Positions 23,433 to 35,055 of a stretch of 41,835 bases of DNA are shown piece by piece. The translations under genes were made by a program, and so were the position numbers. The DNA comes from Aureibacillus halotolerans. GTDB lineage: Bacteria > Bacillota > Bacilli > Bacillales > DSM-28697. The notes below the pieces were generated by a model that ran no database searches, was not told the DNA's origin, and saw only the letters and a program-made list of their open reading frames with translations. The stretch covers positions 18,208 through 60,042 of the forward strand of contig NZ_SNYJ01000023.1 of assembly GCF_004363045.1 (NCBI RefSeq), read 5' to 3'. The number at the start of each line of letters is the position of its first letter. The first letter of the stretch is position 1.

Positions 23433-23972
23433 GTGAATCAGCTTAAAACGCAATATAAGGATGAAATCGTGCCAAGCTTAATCGAGAAGTTCAGTTATTC
23501 TTCTATTATGCAGGCGCCAAAAGTTGAAAAAATTATTATCAACATGGGTGTTGGTGAAGCAGTGCAAAACGCAAAGGTTCTTGACAATGCAGTCGAAGAG
23601 CTAACAGCAATTGCCGGTCAAAAGCCAATCGTTACTCGTGCGAAAAAGTCTATCGCTGCGTTCCGCTTGCGTGAGGGTATGCCAATCGGTGCTAAGGTTA
23701 CACTCCGCGGAGACCGTATGTATGACTTTCTTCAAAAATTGATCAACGTTTCTTTGCCTCGTGTACGTGACTTTAGAGGTGTCTCCAAAAAATCATTTGA
23801 TGGTCGTGGAAACTATACCCTCGGCGTAAAAGAGCAATTGATTTTCCCAGAGATCAACTATGATCAAGTGACAAAAGTCCGCGGTATGGACATTGTCATT
23901 GTCACAACGGCGAATTCAGACGAAGAAGCGCGTGAGCTTCTTTCTCAAATGGGAATGCCGTTCCAAAAATAA
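23433..23972 (+). CDS. rplE: 50S ribosomal protein L5
   Basis: 179 residues. L5 with L18 anchors 5S rRNA in the central protuberance and touches P-site tRNA. GTG start at 23433 ([16 protein letters not shown]) behind AAAGGAGGT. Conserved [20 protein letters not shown]-type region is intact. Confidence 0.98.
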   Translation: MNQLKTQYKDEIVPSLIEKFSYSSIMQAPKVEKIIINMGVGEAVQNAKVLDNAVEELTAIAGQKPIVTRAKKSIAAFRLREGMPIGAKVTLRGDRMYDFLQKLINVSLPRVRDFRGVSKKSFDGRGNYTLGVKEQLIFPEINYDQVTKVRGMDIVIVTTANSDEEARELLSQMGMPFQK

Positions 23973-23990
23973 TGAATAGGAGGGAATTCC

Positions 23991-24176
23991 TTGGCTAAAA
24001 AATCAATGATTGCCAAGCAAAAGCGTGAGCAAAAATTTGCAGTGCGTGAGTACACACGTTGCGAACGTTGCGGCCGTCCTCATTCCGTGTTGCGCAAGTT
24101 TAAACTTTGCCGTATTTGTTTCCGGGAACTCGCCTATAAAGGCCAAATCCCCGGCGTTAAAAAAGCCAGCTGGTAA
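23991..24176 (+). CDS. rpsN: 30S ribosomal protein S14, zinc type
   Basis: 61 residues with Cys24/Cys27 and Cys40/Cys43 forming the zinc site, the short C+ form encoded in the spc cluster of Bacilli. S14 enters 30S late, in the head. TTG start at 23991 behind TAGGAGGGA. A zinc-free paralogue would be expected elsewhere in the genome. Confidence 0.97.
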   Translation: MAKKSMIAKQKREQKFAVREYTRCERCGRPHSVLRKFKLCRICFRELAYKGQIPGVKKASW

Positions 24177-24208
24177 TTACCCTATAGTAGGGAAGGAGGT
24201 AACAGATT

Positions 24209-24607
24209 ATGGTCTTGTCAGATCCTATCGCGGATATGCTAACACGCATCCGTAACGCCAACCTTGTTCGTCATGATAAGTTGGAGCTGCCTGCATCCAA
24301 TCTGAAAAAAGAGATCGCAGAAATTCTCAAACGTGAGGGCTTTGTGCGTGATGTAGAGTACGTGGAAGACAACAAACAAGGTACGATTCGCATTTTCTTG
24401 AAATACGGTCCAAATAACGAGCGTGTTATTACGGGTCTTAAGCGCATCAGCAAGCCTGGATTGCGTGTATATGCAAAAACAAACGAAGTACCAAGAGTAT
24501 TGAACGGACTTGGGATTGCCCTTGTTTCAACATCTCAAGGCGTATTTACAGACAAAGAAGCCCGTCAGCAAAACACAGGCGGAGAAGTACTTGCGTACGT
24601 TTGGTAA
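24209..24607 (+). CDS. rpsH: 30S ribosomal protein S8
   Basis: 132 residues. S8 binds helix 21 of the 16S central domain and in E. coli represses the spc operon. [17 protein letters not shown] start; the C-terminal [13 protein letters not shown] binding motif is present. ATG behind GAAGGAGGT. Confidence 0.98.
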   Translation: MVLSDPIADMLTRIRNANLVRHDKLELPASNLKKEIAEILKREGFVRDVEYVEDNKQGTIRIFLKYGPNNERVITGLKRISKPGLRVYAKTNEVPRVLNGLGIALVSTSQGVFTDKEARQQNTGGEVLAYVW

Positions 24608-24637
24608 ATCAGAGTTGAACGATTAGGAGGTGTTATC

Positions 24638-25177
24638 ATGTCACGTGTTGGCAAAAAGATTCTAGAAATTCCTGAAGGTGTAACGATTGATATCTCAGCG
24701 AACAACAACGTTACCATTAAAGGCCCAAAAGGCGAATTGGCGCGTAAGTTCAATGAGTCAATGAAGATTGTCATTAACGACAATATTCTTACTGTCGAAA
24801 GACCATCAGAAAGCAAGGAACACAAATCGCTTCATGGCACGACACGCAGCCATATCGGAAATATGGTTGAAGGTGTTACAAAAGGCTATGAGCGCACACT
24901 TCAGCTTGTCGGTGTCGGTTATCGTGCAAGCAAAAGTGGAAGCAAGCTTGTCTTGAACGTTGGGTACTCTCACCCAGTCGAAATCGAGCCTGAAAACGGA
25001 GTAGACGTTGAAGTTCCTGAGAATACACGCTTGATTGTAAAAGGGATTGACAAAGAACGTGTTGGAGCACTGGCTTCAAACATCCGTGCTGTACGTCCGC
25101 CTGAGCCTTATAAAGGTAAAGGAATTCGTTATCAAGATGAACAAGTTCGTCGCAAAGAAGGTAAAACAGCGAAATAA
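24638..25177 (+). CDS. rplF: 50S ribosomal protein L6
   Basis: 179 residues, two tandem L6 folds. It binds near the sarcin-ricin loop and the factor-binding site. C-terminal [14 protein letters not shown] is the conserved rRNA-binding segment. ATG behind TAGGAGGTG. Confidence 0.98.
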   Translation: MSRVGKKILEIPEGVTIDISANNNVTIKGPKGELARKFNESMKIVINDNILTVERPSESKEHKSLHGTTRSHIGNMVEGVTKGYERTLQLVGVGYRASKSGSKLVLNVGYSHPVEIEPENGVDVEVPENTRLIVKGIDKERVGALASNIRAVRPPEPYKGKGIRYQDEQVRRKEGKTAK

Positions 25178-25207
25178 TGCACTAAGGTAAGAAAGGGGTG
25201 ACCTTAA

Positions 25208-25573
25208 TTGATCACAAAAGTGGATAAGAATAAATCACGTAAAAAGCGTCATGCCCGTGTGCGCTCAAAGTTGACAGGTACGGCTGAACGTCCTCGCCTA
25301 AACGTATTTCGTTCAAACCAGCACATCTATGCACAAGTCATTGATGATGTAAATGCAACTACACTTGCTAGTGCTTCTACATTGGATAAAGACTTTGAAG
25401 AGAGTGCAAAAGGCAAAAACGTAACAGCTGCACAAAAGGTTGGCGAATTGTTAGCCACACGTGCGAAAGCACAAGGCGTAGAAGATGTAGTTTTTGACCG
25501 TGGAGGATACTTGTATCATGGTCGTGTAAAAGCTTTGGCGGATGCAGCGCGCGAAGCTGGACTTAAATTTTAA
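25208..25573 (+). CDS. rplR: 50S ribosomal protein L18
   Basis: 121 residues. L18 binds 5S rRNA; the basic N-terminus ([19 protein letters not shown]) and [21 protein letters not shown] end are typical. TTG start at 25208 behind AAAGGGGTGA, a slightly weaker site than its neighbours. Confidence 0.97.
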   Translation: MITKVDKNKSRKKRHARVRSKLTGTAERPRLNVFRSNQHIYAQVIDDVNATTLASASTLDKDFEESAKGKNVTAAQKVGELLATRAKAQGVEDVVFDRGGYLYHGRVKALADAAREAGLKF

Positions 25574-25593
25574 TTGCAAAAGGAGGGAATAGA

Positions 25594-26097
25594 TTGAGTC
25601 ACATTGATGCAAACAAACTAGGCGAATTGACTGAACGTGTTGTTACAGTCAATCGTGTAGCCAAAGTTGTTAAAGGTGGTCGTCGTTTTCGTTTTGCTGC
25701 TCTCGTCGTTATTGGCGATAAAAATGGGCACGTTGGATTCGGTACTGGGAAAGCCCAGGAAGTTCCAGAAGCGATTCGTAAAGCTATCGAAGATGCAAAG
25801 AAAAACTTGATTAAAGTGCCAATGACAGGCACTACACTACCTCACTTAATCACTGGTGAGTTCGGTGCAGGACGCGTCCTATTGAAACCTGCATCTGAAG
25901 GTACTGGTGTTATTGCAGGTGGTCCTGTCCGTGCTGTATTGGAATTGGCAGGTGTTGGTGACATCCTTTCGAAATCATTGGGGTCTAACACACCAATTAA
26001 CATGATCCGCGCAACAATTAACGGTCTATCCCGTTTGAAGAAAGCCGATGAAGTGGCTAAACTTCGCGGTAAAACTGTTAAAGAGCTGTTAGGATAA
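25594..26097 (+). CDS. rpsE: 30S ribosomal protein S5
   Basis: 167 residues: double-stranded-RNA-binding-like N-domain and S5 C-domain. It contributes to decoding fidelity and the mRNA entry helicase. The [16 protein letters not shown] loop, where spectinomycin resistance mutations occur, looks wild type. TTG start at 25594 behind AAAGGAGGGA. It is a few residues longer at the N-terminus than the shortest homologues. Confidence 0.97.
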   Translation: MSHIDANKLGELTERVVTVNRVAKVVKGGRRFRFAALVVIGDKNGHVGFGTGKAQEVPEAIRKAIEDAKKNLIKVPMTGTTLPHLITGEFGAGRVLLKPASEGTGVIAGGPVRAVLELAGVGDILSKSLGSNTPINMIRATINGLSRLKKADEVAKLRGKTVKELLG

Positions 26098-26111
26098 GGA
26101 GGGCTTGACCT

Positions 26112-26294
26112 ATGGCAAAGCAATTAGAAATCACCCTCACTCGCAGCGTAATCGGGCGTCCTGAAAAGCAAAAGTTGACGGTCCAAACGCTTGGTTTAAG
26201 AAAGTTGCACCAAACAGTGGTGCGCGAAGATACTGTTGCGGTTAGAGGCATGATTAATCGTGTGTCTCACTTAGTGAAAGTGAACGAAAAATAA
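26112..26294 (+). CDS. rpmD: 50S ribosomal protein L30
   Basis: 60 residues, [20 protein letters not shown]. Small single-domain L30 found between rpsE and rplO. ATG behind AAGGAGGG, 14 nt after rpsE. Confidence 0.97.
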   Translation: MAKQLEITLTRSVIGRPEKQKLTVQTLGLRKLHQTVVREDTVAVRGMINRVSHLVKVNEK

Positions 26295-26325
26295 ATTATA
26301 CTTTTTCTGATAGGAGGTGCACAGC

Positions 26326-26766
26326 ATGAAACTTCATGAGCTTCATCCTGCGGAAGGATCTCGTAAAGTGCGCAAGCGCAAAGGCCGTGGTATTGGTACG
26401 GGTAACGGTAAAACTGCCGGTAAAGGTCACAAAGGTCAAAATGCACGTTCAGGCGGCGGTGTTCGTCCTGGTTTCGAGGGTGGTCAAAACCCACTTTTCA
26501 GACGTCTTCCTAAACGTGGATTTACGAATATTAATCGTAAAGACTATGCAGTCGTCAATCTTAGCACGTTGAATCAGTTCGATGACGGAGCAGAAGTAAC
26601 ACCTGAGACTTTGGTCGCTAACGGCGTTGTAAAAAACCAAAAGAGTGGCATTAAAATTCTTGGTGAAGGCCAGATTGAAAAGAAATTGACAGTCAAGGCT
26701 CATAAATTCTCTGCTTCCGCTCAAGAAGCAATTAAAGCGGCAGGCGGTCAAACTGAGGTGATCTGA
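26326..26766 (+). CDS. rplO: 50S ribosomal protein L15
   Basis: 146 residues. The basic Gly-rich N-terminal extension (about 8-50, with [21 protein letters not shown]) threads into 23S rRNA, and a globular C-domain follows. ATG 26326 ([11 protein letters not shown]) follows AGGAGGTG; an ATG-less extension to 26317 is rejected. Its TGA overlaps the secY ATG by one base. Confidence 0.97.
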   Translation: MKLHELHPAEGSRKVRKRKGRGIGTGNGKTAGKGHKGQNARSGGGVRPGFEGGQNPLFRRLPKRGFTNINRKDYAVVNLSTLNQFDDGAEVTPETLVANGVVKNQKSGIKILGEGQIEKKLTVKAHKFSASAQEAIKAAGGQTEVI

Positions 26767-28052
26767 TGTTCCGTACAATCTCGAATTTCATGCGAGTAAG
26801 CGACATTCGGAATAAGATCATCTTTACCTTGTTGATGTTGTTAGTGTTTCGTTTAGGAACGTTTATCCCTGTTCCAGGCGTTGATCGAGACGTTATCAAC
26901 ATCGGGTCCAACAGTGTGTTTGGGATCCTAAATACCTTCGGAGGCGGTGCCCTGCAGAATTTCTCTATTTTTGCGATGGGCATCATGCCTTACATCACAG
27001 CGTCCATCATTGTGCAGCTTTTGCAAATGGACGTCGTGCCAAAGTTTACCGAATGGTCAAAGCAAGGGGATGTCGGTCGTAAGAAGCTTACACAGTTCAC
27101 TCGATATGGAACGATTGGTCTCGGATTTATCCAGGCTCTAGGCATGTCCTACGGCTTTAATACAATGTTTGAAGGACTTATTCCAAACCCATCTTTTACT
27201 ACGTATCTAATCATTGCACTCGTGCTTACAGCTGGAACAGCCTTCCTGATGTGGCTCGGTGAGCAGATTACGACCAAAGGTGTTGGAAATGGGATATCCA
27301 TTATTATCTTTGCCGGGATAGCAGCAGCAATTCCGAACCAGATAAATCAGATCTATGCTCAACAAATTGAAGGGGCTGGCGATCAGCTGTTCCTTCGCAT
27401 CATCGTTGTCTTGATTTTGCTTCTTGTTGTGATTGCGATTGTCGTTGGTGTTATATTCATTCAACAGGCACTACGTAAAATTCCAATTCAGTATGCAAAA
27501 CGAGTCAGCAACAACAAACCTGTTGGCGGTCAGTCGACACATCTTCCATTAAAGGTGAATGCTGCCGGAGTTATCCCAGTCATTTTCGCGATTTCGTTCA
27601 TTGTGACACCACAAACGATCGCATCCTTTTTCCCGGATAATAATGTGGCCGCACAGATTCGAAACATTTTCGACTACACTCAACCAATCGGTATGACGTT
27701 CTATGTCATTTTGATTGTTGCGTTCACGTATTTTTATACCTTTGTTCAAGTGAATCCTGAACAAATGGCGGATAACCTAAAGAAACAAGGTGGGTATATC
27801 CCTGGAATCCGACCTGGGTTAAGCACTCAGAAGTATGTGACGAAGATCCTTTATCGTCTAACGCTCGTTGGCGCTACCTTCTTAAGTGTGATTTCAATCC
27901 TACCGATCTTCTTTATCAATATCGCCAATCTTCCACAGTCTGTCCAAATTGGCGGAACGAGCCTTCTCATCGTAGTAGGTGTCGCTCTGGAGACGATGAA
28001 GCAATTGGAAAGCCAGCTTGTCAAGAGACACTACAAAGGATTTATTAAGTAG
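26766..28052 (+). CDS. secY: Preprotein translocase subunit SecY
   Basis: 428 residues, ten membrane segments. SecY forms the protein-conducting channel with SecE (encoded at 625). The plug and pore regions (FGGGALQNFSIFAMGIMPYI) and the cytosolic C5 loop region (KKQGGYIPGIRPG) are conserved. The start overlaps the rplO stop (TGATG), with GAGGTGATC as ribosome binding site. It precedes adk and map, the usual spc-cluster tail. Confidence 0.98.
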   Translation: MFRTISNFMRVSDIRNKIIFTLLMLLVFRLGTFIPVPGVDRDVINIGSNSVFGILNTFGGGALQNFSIFAMGIMPYITASIIVQLLQMDVVPKFTEWSKQGDVGRKKLTQFTRYGTIGLGFIQALGMSYGFNTMFEGLIPNPSFTTYLIIALVLTAGTAFLMWLGEQITTKGVGNGISIIIFAGIAAAIPNQINQIYAQQIEGAGDQLFLRIIVVLILLLVVIAIVVGVIFIQQALRKIPIQYAKRVSNNKPVGGQSTHLPLKVNAAGVIPVIFAISFIVTPQTIASFFPDNNVAAQIRNIFDYTQPIGMTFYVILIVAFTYFYTFVQVNPEQMADNLKKQGGYIPGIRPGLSTQKYVTKILYRLTLVGATFLSVISILPIFFINIANLPQSVQIGGTSLLIVVGVALETMKQLESQLVKRHYKGFIK

Positions 28053-28070
28053 TATGAATCAAACTGTTAA

Positions 28071-29491
<1,421 letters not shown>

Positions 29492-29500
29492 AGGTGGAGG

Positions 29501-29800
29501 ATGCACCTGAACAAAGAGGACACACAACCGCAAATCGGACAATACGTGAAGATTTGTAAGGGGCGTGACAGAGGCTTTATCGCCATCATTGTGAGCATCG
29601 TAGACGAGTCGCAATTGCTACTCGCTGATGGAAAGAAGCGTACCTTTGATCGAGCCAAGTTGAAAAACCTGGCTCATGTAGAATTGCTGGCTACTGTATC
29701 GCCTGAGGTCAAACGTAGCCTGGCGGAAACAGGGCGTGTCACCAACGCAAAATTGCGTCATGCCATCGCAACAATGCAACGTGCGATAAGGGATGAGTAA
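29501..29800 (+). CDS. KOW-domain RNA-binding protein between map and infA
   Basis: 99 residues from ATG 29501. The N-terminal KOW motif (IGQYVKICKGRDRGFIAIIV, about 12-31) resembles L14e/L24-type RNA-binding domains; the C-terminus is basic and helical. Homologues occupy this position in many Bacilli and are usually annotated only as ribosomal L14e-like or KOW proteins. The ATG directly abuts GGAGG (29496-29500); a CTG at 29507 would have ideal spacing and gives the MNKEDTQPQIGQ start, so the true start is uncertain (97 or 99 residues). Function is inferred as ribosome-related. Confidence 0.85.
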   Translation: MHLNKEDTQPQIGQYVKICKGRDRGFIAIIVSIVDESQLLLADGKKRTFDRAKLKNLAHVELLATVSPEVKRSLAETGRVTNAKLRHAIATMQRAIRDE

Positions 29801-29818
29801 AGAAGGGAGCACAACTTG

Positions 29819-30037
29819 ATGGCGAAAGAGGATGTAATTGAAGTCGAAGGAACCATTATGGAAACTTTGCCGAATGCAATGTTTAAAGTGGAACTTGAAA
29901 ATGGGCATACAGTGTTGGCCCATGTATCCGGAAAAATCCGTATGCATTTCATCCGTATTCTACCGGGAGATAAAGTAACAGTTGAGCTGTCTCCATATGA
30001 CTTAACACGCGGGCGAATTACGTACCGGTACAAATAA
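29819..30037 (+). CDS. infA: Translation initiation factor IF-1
   Basis: 72-residue OB-fold protein, [21 protein letters not shown] to RITYRYK. IF-1 blocks the A site during initiation. ATG 29819 is preceded by an in-frame TTG (29816); the ATG matches relatives. AAGAAGGGAG is the ribosome binding site. Confidence 0.98.
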   Translation: MAKEDVIEVEGTIMETLPNAMFKVELENGHTVLAHVSGKIRMHFIRILPGDKVTVELSPYDLTRGRITYRYK

Positions 30038-30065
30038 CACTCCGATTATAAAGGAGGCTGCAAAC

Positions 30066-30179
30066 ATGAAAGTCAGACCTTCAGTTAAACCTATGTGCGA
30101 AAACTGCAAAGTTATTCGTCGAAGAGGTCGGGTCATGGTCATTTGCTCGAATCCAAAGCACAAACAAAAACAAGGCTAA
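30066..30179 (+). CDS. rpmJ: 50S ribosomal protein L36 (zinc form)
   Basis: 37 residues, [20 protein letters not shown]. Cys11, Cys14, Cys27 and His32 bind zinc. L36 stabilises 23S domain V/VI contacts. ATG behind AAAGGAGGC. Located between infA and rpsM as in all Bacilli. Confidence 0.98.
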   Translation: MKVRPSVKPMCENCKVIRRRGRVMVICSNPKHKQKQG

Positions 30180-30200
30180 ATCAAAAGGAGGTGCATTTCA

Positions 30201-30566
30201 TTGGCACGTATTGCTGGAATTGATGTCCCGCGCGACAAGCGTATTGTGATCTCGCTCACTTACGTTTTCGGCGTAGGCAAAACAACCGCACAAAAAATCC
30301 TTGCTGAAGCGAACGTATCTGAGGATACTCGCGTTCGTGACCTTACTGAGGAAGAGCTTGGACGTATACGTGATGTCGTGAACACGATCAAAGTCGAAGG
30401 TGATCTTCGTCGTGAAGTGTCTCTTAACATCAAACGTTTGATTGAAATTGGTTCATATCGTGGTATTCGCCACCGCCGTGGTCTTCCTGTTCGAGGCCAG
30501 AACTCTAAAAACAACTCTCGTACGCGTAAAGGTCCTCGTCGTACAGTAGCGAATAAGAAGAAGTAA
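30201..30566 (+). CDS. rpsM: 30S ribosomal protein S13
   Basis: 121 residues. S13 in the 30S head contacts tRNA and forms bridges B1a/B1b. TTG start at 30201 ([14 protein letters not shown]) behind AAAGGAGGTG. The basic C-terminal tail ([21 protein letters not shown] region) reaches the P site. Confidence 0.98.
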   Translation: MARIAGIDVPRDKRIVISLTYVFGVGKTTAQKILAEANVSEDTRVRDLTEEELGRIRDVVNTIKVEGDLRREVSLNIKRLIEIGSYRGIRHRRGLPVRGQNSKNNSRTRKGPRRTVANKKK

Positions 30567-30582
30567 GAAAGGAGGCTAAATG

Positions 30583-30972
30583 ATGGCTCGTAAACCCGTA
30601 TCACGTAAAAAACGTGTCAAAAAGAATATTGAGAGCGGCGTTGCACATATCCGCTCTACATTCAATAACACGATCGTCACGATTACAGACACTCATGGCA
30701 ATGCTCTTGCATGGTCTTCTGCAGGTTCACTTGGGTTCAAAGGCTCCCGTAAGTCTACGCCATTCGCAGCACAAATGGCTGCTGAAACAGCTGCAAAAGG
30801 ATCCATTGAAAACGGCATGAAAACACTTGAAGTGAACGTGAAAGGTCCAGGTGCAGGTCGTGAAGCTGCGATTCGTGCATTGCAGGCTGCTGGTTTAGAA
30901 GTAACGGCGATCAATGATATGACGCCAGTTCCTCACAATGGATGTCGTCCACCAAAACGTCGTCGTGTCTAA
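30583..30972 (+). CDS. rpsK: 30S ribosomal protein S11
   Basis: 129 residues. S11 lies on the platform near the E site and anti-Shine-Dalgarno. C-terminal [11 protein letters not shown] is conserved. Two ATGs (30580, 30583) compete; 30583 has the better 7-nt spacing to AAAGGAGG and gives [11 protein letters not shown]. Confidence 0.97.
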   Translation: MARKPVSRKKRVKKNIESGVAHIRSTFNNTIVTITDTHGNALAWSSAGSLGFKGSRKSTPFAAQMAAETAAKGSIENGMKTLEVNVKGPGAGREAAIRALQAAGLEVTAINDMTPVPHNGCRPPKRRRV

Positions 30973-31004
30973 GTAAATACCCGTATAAAACTCATATCCT
31001 TGTC

Positions 31005-31022
31005 TATAATGGTTATGATAAT
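31005..31022 (+). promoter_or_regulatory. Weak candidate promoter upstream of rpoA
   Basis: TATAAT (31005-31010), then TATGAT (31014-31019) in the 172-nt rpsK-rpoA gap, without a recognisable -35 at either spacing. A CGGTCA/TGACCG stem (31072-31077 with 31108-31113) lies downstream. Offered only as a candidate internal promoter or leader. Confidence 0.25.
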
Positions 31023-31144
31023 AGATTTACGGTTTATTAGTGCTTAATCGACTTGTGAAGTATCGTGAGAACGGTCAACAGAAATTTTCGGTTGGGCTTC
31101 AAGAGTCTGACCGGAGTTTCGACGTTTTGAAGGAGGGTTAATGA

Positions 31145-32089
31145 ATGATTGAAATCGAGAAGCCACGTATTGAGACTGTAGAACTCAACGAGGATGGCAA
31201 GTTCGGTAAGTTTGTTGTGGAACCTTTAGAACGCGGATATGGAACCACACTCGGAAACTCTTTGCGTCGTATTCTGCTGTCCTCTCTTCCAGGAGCTGCA
31301 ATCACCTCTGTGCAATTTGAGGGCGTAATGCATGAATTTTCAACGATTCCAGGTGTGCGTGAGGATGTCACTGCGATTATTCTCAACTTAAAGCGCTTGG
31401 CAATGAAAATTTATTCTGATGAAGAAAAAACAATAGAAATTGACGTCCAGGGTGAAGGAACTGTAACGGCTGCCGACATCACGCATGATAGTGACGTGGA
31501 AATCCTCAACCCAGACCTGCATATTGCAACGCTGTCTAAAGACGGTGTTCTTCGTATGCGTCTTACGGCTGTTCGCGGGCGCGGTTATATCGCTGCTGAT
31601 CTAAACAAGCATGAGGATCAACCAATTGGCGTTGTTCCAATTGATTCGATCTTTACCCCGGTAGCACGTGTGACGTATCAAGTAGAGAACACTCGTGTAG
31701 GCCAAGTCACCAATTATGATAAACTAACCCTCGATGTAACAACAGATGGCAGTATTCGACCTGAAGAAGCAGTGTCTCTCGGTGCCAAGATTATGAATGA
31801 GCATTTGAATATTTTCATAGGCTTGACCGATGAAGCACAAAATGCGGAGATCATGGTTGAAAAAGAAGAGGACCAAAAAGAAAAAGTGCTTGAGATGACG
31901 ATCGAAGAGCTCGATCTTTCTGTCCGCTCTTACAACTGCTTAAAACGCGCTGGCATCAATACGGTTCAAGAACTTGCACATAAAACCGAAGAAGACATGA
32001 TGAAGGTACGAAACCTTGGACGCAAATCGTTGGAAGAGGTTCGTAACAAGCTTCATGAACTTGGTCTTGGTCTACGCAAGGACGAATAG
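31145..32089 (+). CDS. rpoA: DNA-directed RNA polymerase subunit alpha
   Basis: 314 residues, as in B. subtilis. N-terminal assembly domain (1-230) with the [20 protein letters not shown] dimer region; linker; C-terminal domain (about 245-314) with two helix-hairpin-helix motifs that bind UP elements and activators. ATG 31145 behind AAGGAGGG; an ATG at 31141 hits a stop at once. Confidence 0.99.
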   Translation: MIEIEKPRIETVELNEDGKFGKFVVEPLERGYGTTLGNSLRRILLSSLPGAAITSVQFEGVMHEFSTIPGVREDVTAIILNLKRLAMKIYSDEEKTIEIDVQGEGTVTAADITHDSDVEILNPDLHIATLSKDGVLRMRLTAVRGRGYIAADLNKHEDQPIGVVPIDSIFTPVARVTYQVENTRVGQVTNYDKLTLDVTTDGSIRPEEAVSLGAKIMNEHLNIFIGLTDEAQNAEIMVEKEEDQKEKVLEMTIEELDLSVRSYNCLKRAGINTVQELAHKTEEDMMKVRNLGRKSLEEVRNKLHELGLGLRKDE

Positions 32090-32121
32090 TACCCGAATAA
32101 CGAACAAAGGAGGTCAAGAAC

Positions 32122-32487
32122 ATGGCATATGGAAAACTAGGACGCTCAAGCGCCCACCGCAAAGGATTGCTTCGTGATCTAACAACCGATCTCATCATCA
32201 ACGAGCGGATTGAAACGACACAAGCAAGAGCGAAAGAAGTACGCTCCGTTGCAGAAAAAATGGTGACTCTTGGGAAACGTGGAGACCTTCACGCACGTCG
32301 TCAAGCAGCTGCTTTTATTCGTAGAGAAGCTGCGAACGATGAAGGGCAAAACGCTGTTCAAAAACTATTTTCTGATCTAGCACCACGCTACGAAGACCGT
32401 CAAGGAGGATACACTCGTATTCTTAAAGTAGGTCCTCGTCGTGGAGATGGCGCTCCAATGGTCATCTTGGAGTTCGTTCAAGACTAA
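32122..32487 (+). CDS. rplQ: 50S ribosomal protein L17
   Basis: 121 residues, [21 protein letters not shown]17 is at the tunnel-exit rim beside L22 and L32. ATG behind AAAGGAGGTC. Last gene of the alpha cluster, followed by a terminator. Confidence 0.98.
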   Translation: MAYGKLGRSSAHRKGLLRDLTTDLIINERIETTQARAKEVRSVAEKMVTLGKRGDLHARRQAAAFIRREAANDEGQNAVQKLFSDLAPRYEDRQGGYTRILKVGPRRGDGAPMVILEFVQD

Positions 32488-32504
32488 TTGATAATGTTTG
32501 AGGC

Positions 32505-32557
32505 AAAAGGGCGGAGAAGATCTCTATCTGGAGAGGTTGGCATCTAAGCCCTTTTTT
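32505..32557 (+). terminator. Terminator between rplQ and ecfA1
   Basis: AAAAGGGC (32505-32512) pairs with GCCCTTTTTT (32548-32557), enclosing a smaller TCTC/GAGA stem (about 32521-32534). The outer loop is long, so efficiency is uncertain; partial readthrough into the ecf genes is plausible. Confidence 0.65.
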
Positions 32558-32599
32558 GTCGTGAATTTTTATGTGAGGGGCGCTAAGGGGGACGTTGAT

Positions 32600-33430
32600 A
32601 TGAATGCATTGGAATTTGAGGATGTCACTTTTGCCTATCCTGGGGCAATGCCGGCATTGGTCAACGTCGCCTTTGTCGTTAAGAGAGGGACGTGGGTGGC
32701 TGTAGCGGGTCGAAATGGCTCGGGTAAGTCCACAATGGCACGACTCACGAACGGTCTACTACTGCCGTCCTCTGGGCGTGTGATTGTCGGTGGGTCCCTT
32801 TGCACAACCCAGCCTGATGAAGGACATGCCGTTCGTAAAAAACTTGGTTTATTGTTTCAAAATCCAGATCACCATTTTGTGGCAACTACACTGGAAGAGG
32901 ATATAGCGTTTGGCTTGGAAAATGATGCTATGCCTCAACACGCCATGCAACGTAAAATCGAAAAGGCACTGAGCGACGTTGGTCTAAGCGAGGCACGTAG
33001 ACGGGACCCCCGTCATTTGTCTGGTGGGCAAAAGCAACGGGCTGCACTGGCGGGACTCATTGCAAGGGAACCGGACATTTATGTAATGGACGAGTCCTTT
33101 AGCATGATAGACCCTGTAGGACGTCAGGACCTTCTTAACGTGGTAAGGCAATTGCTGACGCCAGAGAAAACACTTTTAACGGTAACCCATTCGTTAGAGG
33201 AAATGCTGCAGGCGGATCGCTTGCTTTGGTTAGAAGAGGGTCGGTTGACAATGGACGGCAATCCGGCTGACGTGATTTTGTCCATTCTTCAGCAATCCCC
33301 TGCCAGTGAATGGCCGTCATTCGTTTACGAGGTAAGCAAGCAATTGGTTGAGGAGGAGTGGCTAAAATCCCCTCTAGTCAAAGAAGAGGAGCTGGTGGAG
33401 CACATATGGAGGTTGTATTCAAACAGGTAA
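32600..33430 (+). CDS. ecfA1: Energy-coupling factor transporter ATPase EcfA1
   Basis: 276 residues. Walker A GRNGSGKST (37-45), Q-loop LLFQNPDHH, signature LSGGQ (140-144), Walker B with catalytic Glu165 in VMDES, and VTHS H-loop. With EcfA2 and EcfT it forms the shared motor of group II ECF importers that serve many vitamin-binding S-components. ATG 32600 (MNALEFEDVTF) behind AAGGGGGAC; an extension to 32498 runs through the terminator. Overlaps ecfA2 by 25 nt. Confidence 0.96.
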   Translation: MNALEFEDVTFAYPGAMPALVNVAFVVKRGTWVAVAGRNGSGKSTMARLTNGLLLPSSGRVIVGGSLCTTQPDEGHAVRKKLGLLFQNPDHHFVATTLEEDIAFGLENDAMPQHAMQRKIEKALSDVGLSEARRRDPRHLSGGQKQRAALAGLIAREPDIYVMDESFSMIDPVGRQDLLNVVRQLLTPEKTLLTVTHSLEEMLQADRLLWLEEGRLTMDGNPADVILSILQQSPASEWPSFVYEVSKQLVEEEWLKSPLVKEEELVEHIWRLYSNR

Positions 33431-34266
33431 GTGATGCCTATATAGAGCAGGCTGCCGTGCTCCCCGCGCTAACTTCTATAGATGCCGCATTTGCTTCAGG
33501 ACAATGGCACTGCTTGATCGGCGCAGCGGGGTCAGGGAAAAGTACATTGCTGCAGCTTGCCGCGGGTCTCAGGCTTCCGCGGCAAGGACAGATTCAGGCA
33601 GGGACAGTAACACTTGAGCCAACATCGAAAAAAGCTCTGCGTCGTGAAGCGATAAAGCAAAGTGGTCTCGTCTACCAATTCGCGGAGCAGCAATTTTTTG
33701 AAGAGAGCGTAGAACGAGAGCTTTTATTCGGCTTGCTCAACCAAGGGATGAATGAGATCACGGCGAAAGAAAGAGCATCACAGATGGCCATGACGGTTGG
33801 CCTGAAGGAGGAGCTACTACAGCGCTCTCCCTTTTCATTAAGTGGAGGAGAACAAAGAAAGGTCGCCTTGGCCAGTATTCTTGCCATGCGCCCCTCATTG
33901 CTTCTGCTAGACGAGCCAACAGCTGGGCTTGACCCTGTCGCGGCAGAGCAGATTCTTGAAGTGCTCCGACAGTACCAGGCCACAACACAATGCACGGTGC
34001 TCCATAGCAGCCACGATATGGGTGATGTGTACCACTGTGCGGATCACGTCGTCTGGCTTGAGGCAGGAAAAGTGCAAGCCAGCGGGACCGCAAATGAGAT
34101 CTTTGTTCATCATATGGGGGGAATGGACAATGCCTTGCTGCCTCCCCCGTTGTCTATCGCTCGCCAAATTGGCGTCAAGTTGACAGCCGATATGCCTAAA
34201 GTAACGATGCATACGTTGCTACAGTCTGTTCGCGAACGGCAGCTAGAGGTCGGTGAGCGTCATTGA
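33406..34266 (+). CDS. ecfA2: Energy-coupling factor transporter ATPase EcfA2
   Basis: 286 residues. Walker A GAAGSGKST (39-47), Q-loop LVYQFAEQQFF, signature LSGGEQ, Walker B LLLLDEPTAGLD, His switch SSHDM. The Walker A glycine-asparagine positions (GAAGSG) differ from the more common GHTGSG or GPNGSG but keep the GxxGxGKS pattern. ATG 33406 follows GGTGGAG inside the ecfA1 end; a longer frame from 33358 is rejected. Its stop overlaps the ecfT start by 4 nt. Confidence 0.96.
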   Translation: MEVVFKQVSDAYIEQAAVLPALTSIDAAFASGQWHCLIGAAGSGKSTLLQLAAGLRLPRQGQIQAGTVTLEPTSKKALRREAIKQSGLVYQFAEQQFFEESVERELLFGLLNQGMNEITAKERASQMAMTVGLKEELLQRSPFSLSGGEQRKVALASILAMRPSLLLLDEPTAGLDPVAAEQILEVLRQYQATTQCTVLHSSHDMGDVYHCADHVVWLEAGKVQASGTANEIFVHHMGGMDNALLPPPLSIARQIGVKLTADMPKVTMHTLLQSVRERQLEVGERH

Positions 34267-35054
34267 TTGGGGCCTATGTCGCACGCGACTCTCCAATTCA
34301 TCGCATGGACCCGAGGGGCAAGATTGCAAGTGTTCTTATGTTAAGCAGCCTGGCATTCGCCCTTGATAGCCTTGTTAGTTATGCCCTGTATGCTTTTTTA
34401 CTCGTTGCGCTTTATTCTGTATCACGATTGCCACTTCGGCTCGTGTGGGCAAACCTGAGGCCTGTGGCATGGTTTGCTAGTGCTGCCTTTCTTCTTCACG
34501 TCTTAGCGACGAGGGAAGGTGACGTGTTGTGGGCATGGCAGTGGATACAAATAAGTGATGCGGGTCTTTGGCAAGGAAGCAAAATTATGCTACGGCTTTT
34601 TTTCATTTGCGCAGCGGGCTTTTTGTTGCCCATGACTACCTCCCCTAGTGAGCTTATCGCAGCACTGTCTTTTTACCTTACGCCATTAAAGGCCATTGGT
34701 CTTTCGCCATCTGATGCCGCGCTGGCAATGACGATTGCGATGCGCTATTTGCCCATGCTGGCAGAGGAGGCAAAACGGACGAGCCAAGCGCAGCTAGCAA
34801 GGGGCGCAGGGCGCGATTTGTCTTGGCGCAGACCAAAAAAGGCCATCCATCATTTGCAGGCGTTTGTGATCCCACTAATGATTGGGACCATTCGCAATGC
34901 GCATGCCTTGGCTGAAGCCATTGATTCCAGAGGCTATGATGGCACAAAGCCGAGAACCTCCTTTCGTCCACTTCGCTGGACGTGGACGGATAGCATGAAA
35001 TTCACTGGGCTCGTCCTGATTGCTGCTTTGACGATATTTGTAAGGGGAGATTAG
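34263..35054 (+). CDS. ecfT: Energy-coupling factor transporter transmembrane protein EcfT
   Basis: 263 residues, several membrane helices and the two cytoplasmic coupling-helix motifs AQLARG and AIDSRG that grip the two ATPases. TTG start at 34263 (MIGAYVARDSPIHRMDPRGK) within ATTGA, overlapping the ecfA2 stop; ribosome binding site GAGGT. Substrate range depends on S-components encoded elsewhere. One base separates it from truA. Confidence 0.96.
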   Translation: MIGAYVARDSPIHRMDPRGKIASVLMLSSLAFALDSLVSYALYAFLLVALYSVSRLPLRLVWANLRPVAWFASAAFLLHVLATREGDVLWAWQWIQISDAGLWQGSKIMLRLFFICAAGFLLPMTTSPSELIAALSFYLTPLKAIGLSPSDAALAMTIAMRYLPMLAEEAKRTSQAQLARGAGRDLSWRRPKKAIHHLQAFVIPLMIGTIRNAHALAEAIDSRGYDGTKPRTSFRPLRWTWTDSMKFTGLVLIAALTIFVRGD

Positions 35055-35055
35055 T